Of a stretch of DNA of 64,000 nt, positions 8,887-16,617 are shown piece after piece. Both the position numbers and the translations under genes were made by a program. The number at the start of each line of letters is the position of its first letter. Position 1 is the stretch's first letter. The notes beneath the pieces are model-generated. The model saw nothing but the letters and a program-made list of their open reading frames with translations, was not told the origin of the DNA and did no database searches. Source of the stretch: CAIKMD01 sp963702925 (GTDB lineage: Bacteria > Pseudomonadota > Alphaproteobacteria > ATCC43930 > CGMCC-115725); the NCBI GenBank assembly GCA_963702925.1, contig OY969771.1, forward strand, positions 1,302,001-1,366,000, read 5' to 3'.

Positions 8887-9855
8887 ATGGCAAGGGTTGC
8901 GAGCCCGCCGACCGTCTGGGTCATGCATGACGGCACGATCGGGATGGCCAACCAAGCGATCGGCCTTGCCGAGGCACTGGGTTGGCCGTTCCTCGAAAAG
9001 CGCCTCATCATCCGCGCCCCTTGGCGTCACCTCACCCCCGGCCTGTGGTTTTTCCCGTGGGGGGCGATCGACCCCAAAGGGGCGGCGCTGACCCCGCCCT
9101 GGCCGGATATCGTGATCGCTTGCGGCCGGCCTACCGTCGCCTTGGCGCGCGCGATCAAGCGCGCCAATGGCGGCAAGACTTTCTGGGTGCAGGTGCAAGA
9201 CCCGCGTTTTGCGCGCAGCGAGGTCGATTTGATGGTTGCGCCGCGCCACGATCCTGCCCCGGGCACGAACGTGTTTCGCACCCTCGGTGCCGTGCACCGC
9301 GTGACGCCGCAAAAGCTTGCCGAAGCGGCCCAGCGCTTTGCGCCGTTGCTCGCCGCCTTGCCGCGGCCTTTGGTGGCGGTCCTGATCGGCGGCGATAACA
9401 AGGTCTACCGCTTGACCGAGCCCCGCTTTGCCGTGCTCTGCGATCAACTCGCTCAACTCGCCGAGAAAGGTTTCGGGCTCGCGATCACGCCTTCGCGCCG
9501 CACAGCAGCCGAGCGGCTTCCCGTCCTGCATCAGCGGCTTAAGAATGCGCCCGCCTATATCTGGGATGGCACCGGCGACAATCCCTTTTTTGCCATGCTC
9601 GGCACGGCCGATGCCGTCATCGTCACGGCCGATTCGGTTTCGATGGTGAGCGAAGCGGCCGCCACCGGCAAGCCGGTCTACATCATCGAGTTGGAAGGCG
9701 GCTCGGCAAAATTCGCGCGCTTTCACAAGACAATGCGCGATGCCGGCATCACCAGGCCGTTCGCGGGCGCGATCGAGACTTGGTCCTATACGCCGCCCGA
9801 CGACACGGCAAGCGCCGCGGCCGAAATCCGCCGCCGTTTTACCGAGGCCGCCTAG
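8887..9855 (+). CDS. Mitochondrial-fission ELM1-like family protein
   Basis: A 322-residue protein of the ELM1 (DUF1022) family, whose plant member affects mitochondrial fission. The bacterial function is unknown, although the fold is glycosyltransferase-GT-B-like. Family features visible are VWVMHDGTIGMANQAIGLAEALG at the N-terminus, VQDPRFARSEVDLMVAPRHD in the middle, LIGGDNKVYRL, and the C-terminal TADSVSMVSEAAATGKPVYIIELEGG. The last resembles a nucleotide-sugar binding loop. An AGGGG site precedes the ATG at 8887. The PAP2 gene starts one base after its stop, so the two are likely translated together. That pairing hints at an envelope or lipid role, which is an inference only. Confidence 0.88.
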   Translation: MARVASPPTVWVMHDGTIGMANQAIGLAEALGWPFLEKRLIIRAPWRHLTPGLWFFPWGAIDPKGAALTPPWPDIVIACGRPTVALARAIKRANGGKTFWVQVQDPRFARSEVDLMVAPRHDPAPGTNVFRTLGAVHRVTPQKLAEAAQRFAPLLAALPRPLVAVLIGGDNKVYRLTEPRFAVLCDQLAQLAEKGFGLAITPSRRTAAERLPVLHQRLKNAPAYIWDGTGDNPFFAMLGTADAVIVTADSVSMVSEAAATGKPVYIIELEGGSAKFARFHKTMRDAGITRPFAGAIETWSYTPPDDTASAAAEIRRRFTEAA

Positions 9856-9856
9856 C

Positions 9857-11188
9857 ATGGCATGGCGGATTGCCTGGTTCGCCACCGCGTTTCTCATCAT
9901 ATGCGGCGGGCTCGTTCTATGGCCCGGCATCGATCTCTGGGCCAGCGGGTTGTTCTATCGCGCCGGCGCAGGATTCTTTTGGGGCGATTGGGCGCCCTTC
10001 CGTCTCGTCCACCAAGGCTTGCCCTATGCCGTGATCGGCTTCGGCGCCGCGGTTGCAGCGGCGCTGATCGCGGCCTTGTGGCTGCGGCGGCCGATCCTCG
10101 GGCTCGACGCCAAGGCAGCGTGTTTCTTGCTTTTGTCGCTTGCCCTAGGCCCGGGGCTGATCGTCAACACGATCTTCAAGGATCACTGGGGCCGCGCACG
10201 CCCGGCGCAAATCATCGAATTCGGCGGCGACAAGAAATTCACCCCCGCTTTCCGGCCGAGCGATCAATGCCAGCACAATTGCTCCTTCCCGGCCGGCGAT
10301 CCGGCGATGGGCTATTACCTGGTGTCGGCGGCTTTCCTGATCCCGGCCGCGCGGCAACGACGCCAAGGAATTGCCGCTGCCGTGACGCTCGGCGCGGCGC
10401 TCGGCGTGGTTCGCATCGCGCAGGGCGGCCATTTCCTGTCGGACGTGGTCGCCTCGGGCTTCTTCGTTTACGCCGCCAGTTGGCTGCTCCATCGCACGCT
10501 CATCGCGCAGGACGGCTTCGCCACCCTGGGCAACGCTTTGCGGCGACCTTCGATCGCGCTGCAGCGTTTCGCCTGGCTCACCCTTGCCTGCGGCGCGCTC
10601 TTCGCCTTCTCCTATGTTTTCATCGATGTGCCGGTTGCGCGTTACTTTCACGACAGCGACCCGCTCTTGCAGCGCGTCTTTGCCGTCATCACGCGTTTGG
10701 GCGAAGGCAGCGTCTACCTGCTACCGCTTGGGGTCGCGATCCTTTGGGCGCTCGGCACGCGGCAGCGCGATTTGGCGCGGCGCGCGAGCTTCGTCTTCGC
10801 CGCGGTTGCGATTCCAGGGCTGTTTGCCGATATCGTGAAGCCGGTATTCGGCCGCGCCCGCCCGGAGCTGTTGTTCCGCGATCAGCTCTTTGGCTTTACC
10901 TGGAACGGCCCCCATGCCGATCTCTGGTCCTTTCCCTCGGGCCACGCCATCACCGTCGTCGCGCTCGGCACCGCGCTCTATGCGATCTATCCGCCGCTTT
11001 GGCCGGCTTACGCCGCGCTCGCGCTGTTGGTCGGCGCGAGCCGGGTCATCATCGGCGCCCACTATGTCAGCGACGTGATCGCCGGCGCCTATATCGGGTT
11101 CGTCGCGGCCTGGATCTTGGCCGCCGCCATCAAACGCAGCGGCATCGCTTTGGCGCTCCGGCCGGAAAAGTTCAGCGATAGCCCTTGA
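9857..11188 (+). CDS. Tandem-domain PAP2 phosphatase (first domain degenerate)
   Basis: A 443-residue membrane protein with two successive PAP2 (type 2 phosphatidic acid phosphatase) units. Unit 2 carries all three signatures: K328-x6-R335P, P360SGH363 and S395R-x5-H402-x3-D406, so it should act on a lipid or prenyl phosphate. Unit 1 keeps K108-x6-R115P and H192-x3-D196, but has PAGD at 145-148 where PSGH is expected and V185-R186 in place of SR. It therefore lacks the catalytic proton-donor histidine and is probably inactive or altered. The frame is open from 9740, but the ATG at 9857, one base after the ELM1 stop, gives a clean MAWRIAWFATAFLIICGG membrane start. Its 3' end overlaps the convergent GT39 gene by 17 bp. 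Confidence 0.9.
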   Translation: MAWRIAWFATAFLIICGGLVLWPGIDLWASGLFYRAGAGFFWGDWAPFRLVHQGLPYAVIGFGAAVAAALIAALWLRRPILGLDAKAACFLLLSLALGPGLIVNTIFKDHWGRARPAQIIEFGGDKKFTPAFRPSDQCQHNCSFPAGDPAMGYYLVSAAFLIPAARQRRQGIAAAVTLGAALGVVRIAQGGHFLSDVVASGFFVYAASWLLHRTLIAQDGFATLGNALRRPSIALQRFAWLTLACGALFAFSYVFIDVPVARYFHDSDPLLQRVFAVITRLGEGSVYLLPLGVAILWALGTRQRDLARRASFVFAAVAIPGLFADIVKPVFGRARPELLFRDQLFGFTWNGPHADLWSFPSGHAITVVALGTALYAIYPPLWPAYAALALLVGASRVIIGAHYVSDVIAGAYIGFVAAWILAAAIKRSGIALALRPEKFSDSP

Positions 11189-12662
11189 AGCCGCGCAGCA
11201 CCCGCAGCTCGTAGCTCCGCTCCTGCCCGGGACCCAGCGAGATGACAATGTGCTCGACCGATTCCACCGCAGCGAAGCGCGCAACGATGTCGTCAATGTT
11301 GCTGCGATAGCTCACCAGCAGGAAATCGGCGCCGACAAAATGCGCCGGATCGGCGGTGAGATCGAACTGGTCGTGGATGCCGCCCATGGCGTTCCATTTG
11401 AGCGCGTCGAAAGGATGCGGCTCGACGTAATAGGTCAAGGCCGCCATCAGCTCGCGATCATCCGCCAGAAGATGGACACCGGGATTTTCGCGCAACATCC
11501 GCCCCACCGTCTGGCCGAGCACACGCCAGCCGCGCAGCCGGTGCAGCGCATCGTATTTCGCCGGCAGGTCGTAGCCCAAGGCCCGCGCCGCCGGCCGCAA
11601 TTCCGCCAGCCCGACCACGGCAGCGACATGGCAAACGATCGAGCCCCAGACGAGCAGCCGCCGACCCTCGGCGAGGAGAAACGCGACCACCAGCACGATG
11701 GCCGAAAGATAGGTGGGTGCTGCCCAATTGGGCTCGGCGCGCGAGAGGAAGCTCACCACCAGCATCATGGCAAGAGTCGGCAAGGCGAAGAAAGCAAGCA
11801 TCGCCTGGCGCCTTTCGCGCAAGACGCGCCGGGCAAGCAGCGCGCACAGCAGCAAGGCGGCGAAGAAAACCGGGCCGAACACGGCGAATTGCGAGCCGAA
11901 GAACGCCAGGAACTTGTCGGGATGGATGAGCGGCCCGCCGAACGCGGCATTGGCTTCGGTATGGCGATAGGAAACCAGGCCGTTCTGCAAATTCCAGATG
12001 AAATTCGGCAGATAAACCAGCAAGCCCAGCGCGCTCGCTGCAGCAAAGCCTTTGAGATGGCGCCGCTCAACCCGGTAGACGAGCAGAAACAACAGCGCCG
12101 AGATCATCCAATAGGCCATGGCGTATTTGGCGAGCAGGCCGAAGCCCATCGCCAAACCCACCGCCCACCACCAGCGCGCGCCATTCGGCTCGCGCGCTCT
12201 GACAAAGCCATAGAGCGCCAGCGACCAGCAAAAGAGCAGCGGAGCATCGGTCGAGATGATCACCGAGGAGACCCAAACCCCGGGCAGGGTCGCATAGGCG
12301 ATCGAGGTCCAGAACGCGACCCGCGCGTCATAAAGGCGCTGCGCGACGGCATAGACCATCAGCGCCGTGCTGAAATGCAGCAGCGGCGCGGCAAGCCTGA
12401 CCGCCAGCTCGTTGTCGCCGCCGGCCAGCCAGGTGGTGGCCGCGATCAGCCAGGCGATCAGCGGCGGTTTCGAGTAGTAGCCGAAAGCCGGCTTCAGCGA
12501 CCACAGCCAGTATTGCGCTTCGTCGGGATAGAGATCGGTGGCGCCCGCGGCGATCCATAGGAGGCGCAGGACGGTGAGCGCGAACAGGATGAAGACCGCG
12601 GAGCGGAACGACCGCTCATCGGCTTCGGTCCGCGCCGGGTTTGCTCGCGTGCTGACGGTCAT
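11172..12662 (-). CDS. GT39/ArnT-like membrane glycosyltransferase
   Basis: A 496-residue polytopic inner-membrane protein of the dolichyl-phosphate-mannose mannosyltransferase (PMT/ArnT-like) type. Such enzymes transfer a sugar from a polyprenyl-phosphate carrier to lipid A, protein or glycan outside the membrane. The key N-terminal loop is present: LYPDEAQYWLWSLKPAFGYYSKPPL, where the DE pair is the catalytic and metal site of the GT-C fold. About ten hydrophobic segments follow, and a short soluble C-terminus ends the protein. The frame is open to 12737; MTVSTRANPARTEADERSF at 12662 is the preferred start, with 12677 possible. It converges on the PAP2 gene. A lipid-phosphate sugar donor and a PAP2 enzyme side by side suggest a shared envelope-modification pathway. 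Confidence 0.88.
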   Translation of the reverse strand: MTVSTRANPARTEADERSFRSAVFILFALTVLRLLWIAAGATDLYPDEAQYWLWSLKPAFGYYSKPPLIAWLIAATTWLAGGDNELAVRLAAPLLHFSTALMVYAVAQRLYDARVAFWTSIAYATLPGVWVSSVIISTDAPLLFCWSLALYGFVRAREPNGARWWWAVGLAMGFGLLAKYAMAYWMISALLFLLVYRVERRHLKGFAAASALGLLVYLPNFIWNLQNGLVSYRHTEANAAFGGPLIHPDKFLAFFGSQFAVFGPVFFAALLLCALLARRVLRERRQAMLAFFALPTLAMMLVVSFLSRAEPNWAAPTYLSAIVLVVAFLLAEGRRLLVWGSIVCHVAAVVGLAELRPAARALGYDLPAKYDALHRLRGWRVLGQTVGRMLRENPGVHLLADDRELMAALTYYVEPHPFDALKWNAMGGIHDQFDLTADPAHFVGADFLLVSYRSNIDDIVARFAAVESVEHIVISLGPGQERSYELRVLRGFKGYR

Positions 12663-12766
12663 GGCGGCGCGCACCATAGCGGACGGGCGCAGCCGCCCCA
12701 ACCCTCCGCGGCGCGTCCGGCAGCCAGTAGCAATCACGGCCTCCGCTTGCTAAGTGATGGGGGCCC

Positions 12767-14671
12767 ATGCTGCGGATCGAGACCTTCAACAATAGCCGGG
12801 GCGGCAACGCTTTTTTCAAGGCGGTGACGCATCCTTTGGCGGCGCGCGCGGCGGCGGAATTGCTCTTGCGACTCAAGGGCAAGAAGGTCGCGATCTATGA
12901 CGTCGAAGGCCAAGCCGAGGCGCTGGCCGAGATCTATCCGCTGGGCCAGCTCGATCTGGCGGGGTGCTTCGTCCAGGACGCCTTGGCGGTCGGCCGGACC
13001 GTGCTCGGCCATCCGGCGCGGCCGGTCACGGAACTCAGGGAGTGCGGCGCCGCGGCGCTGCTCGTGCTGGCCTTCGAGGCCGAGCGCTCGATCGCCCAGA
13101 TCCGCCATTTGCTGCCCAAAGGCGCCGAGCTGCTGACCCTGGACGCGGTGCGCCTGCCGGAGGCGCTGGTGACGCCAGGGCGGCGTTATCTCGACCCGCT
13201 CAACTTCGCGACCAACTTTGTTTTCTTCCGGGAATCAGGCGGGTTTTCGACCCGGCTGGTCACGGCCAATTACTGGTCCGGCTATGGTGCGCAGGCGGTC
13301 AAACTATGGCTTTTGCTGTTCGACCAGGCGGGACACCCTATGGTCGAATGGGAGGAGGCGGTCGCGCCCGGCGCCGCCAGCATCGTGATCGACAGCAAAC
13401 AGGTGCGCGCGCGCTTCAACCTGCCGGAATTCACCGGCCAGCTCTTTCTCCATGCCGTCGGTGCAGTCGGGCACGACGTGGTCAAATACGCGCTCGACAT
13501 CTATGGCGACAAGGGCGAGGAGCGCGCCTTCTCCTGCACCCATGACGCCAATTCCTGGCCGGCCGATTTCTATGCCGGCCTGCCCGCGCCCGACAGCGGC
13601 GAGAGCGTCACCTTGTGGCTGCAGAACAGCCAGCCTTGCGCGATCCCTGCCGGCGCCGTCAGCCTCAATCTGATGGGCGACCAGCGCAGCGCAGCGCTCG
13701 ACCGGCCGATCGCGCCGTTTGCCACCTATGCGCTCGACGTGGCGAGCTTGTTGCCGCAAGCCCGCTGGCCGCAGCAGATCGAAGTGAACGCCGGCAAATA
13801 CATGGTGCGCCCGCGCTATGAGGTGACTTCACGCGGCAGGCGGCGCATCGCGCATGTGAATGTCGAGCGCAGCGATCTGAAGCCCGACCCGAAGCTGCCC
13901 GAGCTCGGCAAGATCCTCGGCAAAGGCTATCTCCTGCCGGCGCCGATTCTGCCGGCCGAGCGCTGGCGCTCGATCGTGCTGCCGACGCCGATGGCGCGCA
14001 GCCAGGACGAGCTGCCGATCGCCTTGATCGCTTACGACGCGTCGGGACGCGAAGCCGCGCGCCACGCCTTCGGCCGCTTGCAGCGCCGCAACTCGGTCGC
14101 GCTCGAGCTCGACGAAATCCTGACGGGAGCCTCGTTGCCGCAAGGCTATGGCCATGTCGAGCTGGTTTACGATTTCGCCGCCGGCGGCACGGGCGATGGC
14201 TGGCTGCACGGGCTCTTCCGCTATCACGACCGCAACAGCGGCCATGCCGCCGAAACCAGCTTCGGCGCGCATGTCTTCAACACGGTGCTGACTTATCGCG
14301 GCGAGCCGCAATCCTATGCCGGCAATCCGCCCGGGCTTTCGACAAGGCTCTTTCTGCGTTTGGGGCCGGAGCCCTGTGACACGCTGTGTCATCTGATTTA
14401 CCCGGCCTCGACCCCGTGGCACGAGTCGAGCGCGACCGACCTGGTCCTGTGCGACCGGCAGGGCAAGGAGATCGCGCGCGAGCGCTTAACCATTCCCTGC
14501 TCGGGCTCGCGTTATTGGCGTTATCACGAGATTTTCGCCGAAGCGGCGAGGATGCGCGCGGGCGCCGACGCCTATATCGTCATTCGCGATTTGAGCTGCC
14601 GGCTTTTCGGCTATCATGGCGTGTTGGACGCTGAGGGGGCATTCAGCCTCGACCACATGTTCGGATTCTGA
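12767..14671 (+). CDS. Conserved-looking large protein of unknown function
   Basis: A 634-residue soluble protein that I do not recognise. It has no signal peptide and no membrane segment. It is rich in aromatic and beta-type stretches, for example TRLVTANYWSGYGAQAVKLW (about residues 163-182), GWLHGLFRYHD and LIYPASTPWHESSATDLVLCD near the end, which suggest repeated beta-sandwich units. No catalytic motif stands out. Codon use matches its neighbours, so it looks native. The TGA stop overlaps the trxB start (TGATG), indicating translational coupling with thioredoxin reductase. It is divergent from the GT39 gene with a gap of 104 bp. The start at 12767 has only a G-rich weak ribosome site. 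Confidence 0.75.
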   Translation: MLRIETFNNSRGGNAFFKAVTHPLAARAAAELLLRLKGKKVAIYDVEGQAEALAEIYPLGQLDLAGCFVQDALAVGRTVLGHPARPVTELRECGAAALLVLAFEAERSIAQIRHLLPKGAELLTLDAVRLPEALVTPGRRYLDPLNFATNFVFFRESGGFSTRLVTANYWSGYGAQAVKLWLLLFDQAGHPMVEWEEAVAPGAASIVIDSKQVRARFNLPEFTGQLFLHAVGAVGHDVVKYALDIYGDKGEERAFSCTHDANSWPADFYAGLPAPDSGESVTLWLQNSQPCAIPAGAVSLNLMGDQRSAALDRPIAPFATYALDVASLLPQARWPQQIEVNAGKYMVRPRYEVTSRGRRRIAHVNVERSDLKPDPKLPELGKILGKGYLLPAPILPAERWRSIVLPTPMARSQDELPIALIAYDASGREAARHAFGRLQRRNSVALELDEILTGASLPQGYGHVELVYDFAAGGTGDGWLHGLFRYHDRNSGHAAETSFGAHVFNTVLTYRGEPQSYAGNPPGLSTRLFLRLGPEPCDTLCHLIYPASTPWHESSATDLVLCDRQGKEIARERLTIPCSGSRYWRYHEIFAEAARMRAGADAYIVIRDLSCRLFGYHGVLDAEGAFSLDHMFGF

Positions 14672-15639
14672 TGAGCGAACGCATTCACACCAAACTGCTG
14701 GTTATCGGCGCCGGACCGGCGGGCTACACTGCGGCGATCTATGGCGCGCGCGCCAATCTGCAGCCGGTTCTCGTCCAAGGCCTACAGCCGGGCGGCCAGC
14801 TCACCATCACCACCGATGTCGAGAACTATCCCGGCTTTGCCGATGTGATCCAGGGCCCGTGGCTCATGGAGCAGATGCAGAAACAGGCCGAGCATGTCGG
14901 CACCAGGATCGTTAGCGACATCATCGTCTCCTGCGATTTGTCGCGCCGGCCTTTCACCTGCGTCGGCGATGGCGGCGATATTTATATCGCCGAGACCATC
15001 GTCATCTGCACCGGCGCGCAAGCGCGCTGGCTCGGCGTTCCGGGCGAGGAGAAGCTGCGCGGCTTCGGCGTTTCCGCTTGCGCCACTTGCGACGGCTTCT
15101 TCTTTCGCGGCCGCGAGGTCGCCGTCATCGGCGGCGGCAATACTGCGGTCGAGGAAGCGCTGTATCTCACCAATCATGCCGTCAAGGTCACGATCATCCA
15201 CCGCCGCGACAAGTTTCGCGCCGAGCAGATCCTCCAGACCCGGCTTTTCGCTCATCCGAAAGTCCGCGTCATCTGGGACAGCGTCGTCGATGAGGTTTTG
15301 GGCGAGGCGCCCCCGGCGCACGTCACCGGCTTGCGGCTCAAAAACGTCAAGACCGGCAAGACCAGCGATCTCGCTTGCGACGGCGTCTTCGTCGCCATCG
15401 GGCATGACCCGGTGACCGCGCTGTTCAAAGGCCAGTTGGCGCTCGACGACGGCGGCTACATCCTCACCAAGCCCAATTCGACCGCGACCGCCATTCCGGG
15501 CGTCTTCGCCGCGGGCGATGTGCGCGACAAGGTGTTTCGCCAAGCGGTCACGGCCGCGGGCATGGGCTGCATGGCGGCGTTGGAGGCCGAGAAATTCCTC
15601 GCCGCCGCCGAAGCCGGCGAACGCAGCGCCGCGGAGTAG
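14671..15639 (+). CDS. trxB: Thioredoxin-disulfide reductase
   Basis: TrxB reduces thioredoxin with NADPH in the cytosol. The 322 residues match the low-molecular-weight family. Residues about 8-38 form the FAD-binding GAGPAGYTAAIYGARANL. The redox pair is C137-A-T-C140 in SACATCDGFF. The NADPH site is VIGGGNTAVEEALYL, and the C-terminal FAD block is GVFAAGDVRDKVFRQAVTAAGMG. The start overlaps the stop of the upstream unknown gene by one base, and the LysR gene begins 7 bp after its stop. The trxB-LysR pair is common in Hyphomicrobiales, where the regulator (LsrB) responds to oxidative stress. Confidence 0.96.
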   Translation: MSERIHTKLLVIGAGPAGYTAAIYGARANLQPVLVQGLQPGGQLTITTDVENYPGFADVIQGPWLMEQMQKQAEHVGTRIVSDIIVSCDLSRRPFTCVGDGGDIYIAETIVICTGAQARWLGVPGEEKLRGFGVSACATCDGFFFRGREVAVIGGGNTAVEEALYLTNHAVKVTIIHRRDKFRAEQILQTRLFAHPKVRVIWDSVVDEVLGEAPPAHVTGLRLKNVKTGKTSDLACDGVFVAIGHDPVTALFKGQLALDDGGYILTKPNSTATAIPGVFAAGDVRDKVFRQAVTAAGMGCMAALEAEKFLAAAEAGERSAAE

Positions 15640-15646
15640 CGTGTCC

Positions 15647-16564
15647 ATGAGCTCGCCGATGGATTGGGACAAACTTCGCGTCTTTCACGCGGTCGCCGAG
15701 GCGGGCAGCTTCACCCATGCCGGCGAGGCGCTGAATCTGAGCCAATCGGCGGTGAGCCGCCAGATCAGCGCGCTCGAGGAAAGCCTGTCCGTGCCGCTGT
15801 TCCACCGTCATGCGCGCGGCCTCATCCTCACCGAGCAAGGCGATCTTCTGTTCCGCACCGCGCGCGAGGTTTTCGCCAAGCTCGCCATGACCGAGGCGAT
15901 GCTGACGGAATCGAAGGACCGGCCGAAAGGGCCGCTCAAAGTCACGACCACGGTCGCCTTCGGCGCCACCTGGCTCACGCCGCGCATCCGCGAATTCCTC
16001 GATCTCTATCCCGAGATCCAGATGACGGTGGTGGTCGACGACAGCGAGCTCGACTTGTCCATGCGCGAGGCCGATGTCGCCATTCGCATGACGCCGCCGC
16101 GCCAGCCCGATCTGGTGCAGCGCCATCTCATGACGGTGCGCCATCATGCTTATGCCTCGCCCGATTACCTCAAGAAATACGGCACGCCGCAACGGCCCGA
16201 AGAGCTCGACAAGCATCGCATCATCGTTTACGGCCAGGATTCGCGGCCGCCGGTGCGCAACGCGAATTGGCTGCTCGAAGCCGGCGCCCGGCCCGGCTAT
16301 GAGCGCCATCCGATCCTCTCCGTGAACAATCTCTCGGCGATCATCCGCGCGCTTCAGGCCGGACTCGGCATCGCGTCCTTACCGGATTTCATGGAGCCGG
16401 AATCGAACGGCCTGACCCGCGTGCTGCCGGATTTGTTGGGCGGCGAGTTCGAAGCGTTCTTCGTCTATCCCGAAGAGCTGCGCTCATCGAAGCGCATCGC
16501 CGTCTTCCGCGACTTCCTCTTGCGCAAAGTCACCGACGCCAAGAATGGCGGCGGCGGGAATTAG
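15647..16564 (+). CDS. LysR family regulator, LsrB-like
   Basis: A 305-residue LysR-type activator or repressor. Residues 5-64 are the winged helix-turn-helix (WDKLRVFHAVAEAGSFTHAGEALNLSQSAVSRQISALEE). The rest is the periplasmic-binding-like effector domain ending in KNGGGGN. The sequence and its position right after trxB match the LsrB/VtlR group that controls redox and symbiosis functions in rhizobia. That assignment is from memory, not a search. The ATG at 15647 is preferred; GTG 15641 and ATG 15659 are alternatives. Its last 128 coding bases are part of a 132-bp direct repeat whose second copy lies at 18946-19077, beyond the adjacent 761-residue gene. Confidence 0.92.
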   Translation: MSSPMDWDKLRVFHAVAEAGSFTHAGEALNLSQSAVSRQISALEESLSVPLFHRHARGLILTEQGDLLFRTAREVFAKLAMTEAMLTESKDRPKGPLKVTTTVAFGATWLTPRIREFLDLYPEIQMTVVVDDSELDLSMREADVAIRMTPPRQPDLVQRHLMTVRHHAYASPDYLKKYGTPQRPEELDKHRIIVYGQDSRPPVRNANWLLEAGARPGYERHPILSVNNLSAIIRALQAGLGIASLPDFMEPESNGLTRVLPDLLGGEFEAFFVYPEELRSSKRIAVFRDFLLRKVTDAKNGGGGN

Positions 16565-16568
16565 GGCG
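16437..16568 (+). repeat. Left copy of the 132-bp lysR 3'-end duplication
   Basis: This copy is the functional 3' end of the LysR gene (from the GGEFEAFFVYPEEL codons to the stop at 16564 plus four bases). It is identical to 18946-19077 at 122 of 132 positions with no gaps. Seven codons differ: five synonymously and two adjacent ones not (LL versus VP). It marks the left boundary of a 2,377-bp insert. Confidence 0.9.
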
Positions 16569-16617
16569 GGATCGGAAGGCATTTTCGACGGCGAAGGCAT
16601 CTTTCGGCTGCATGTGC

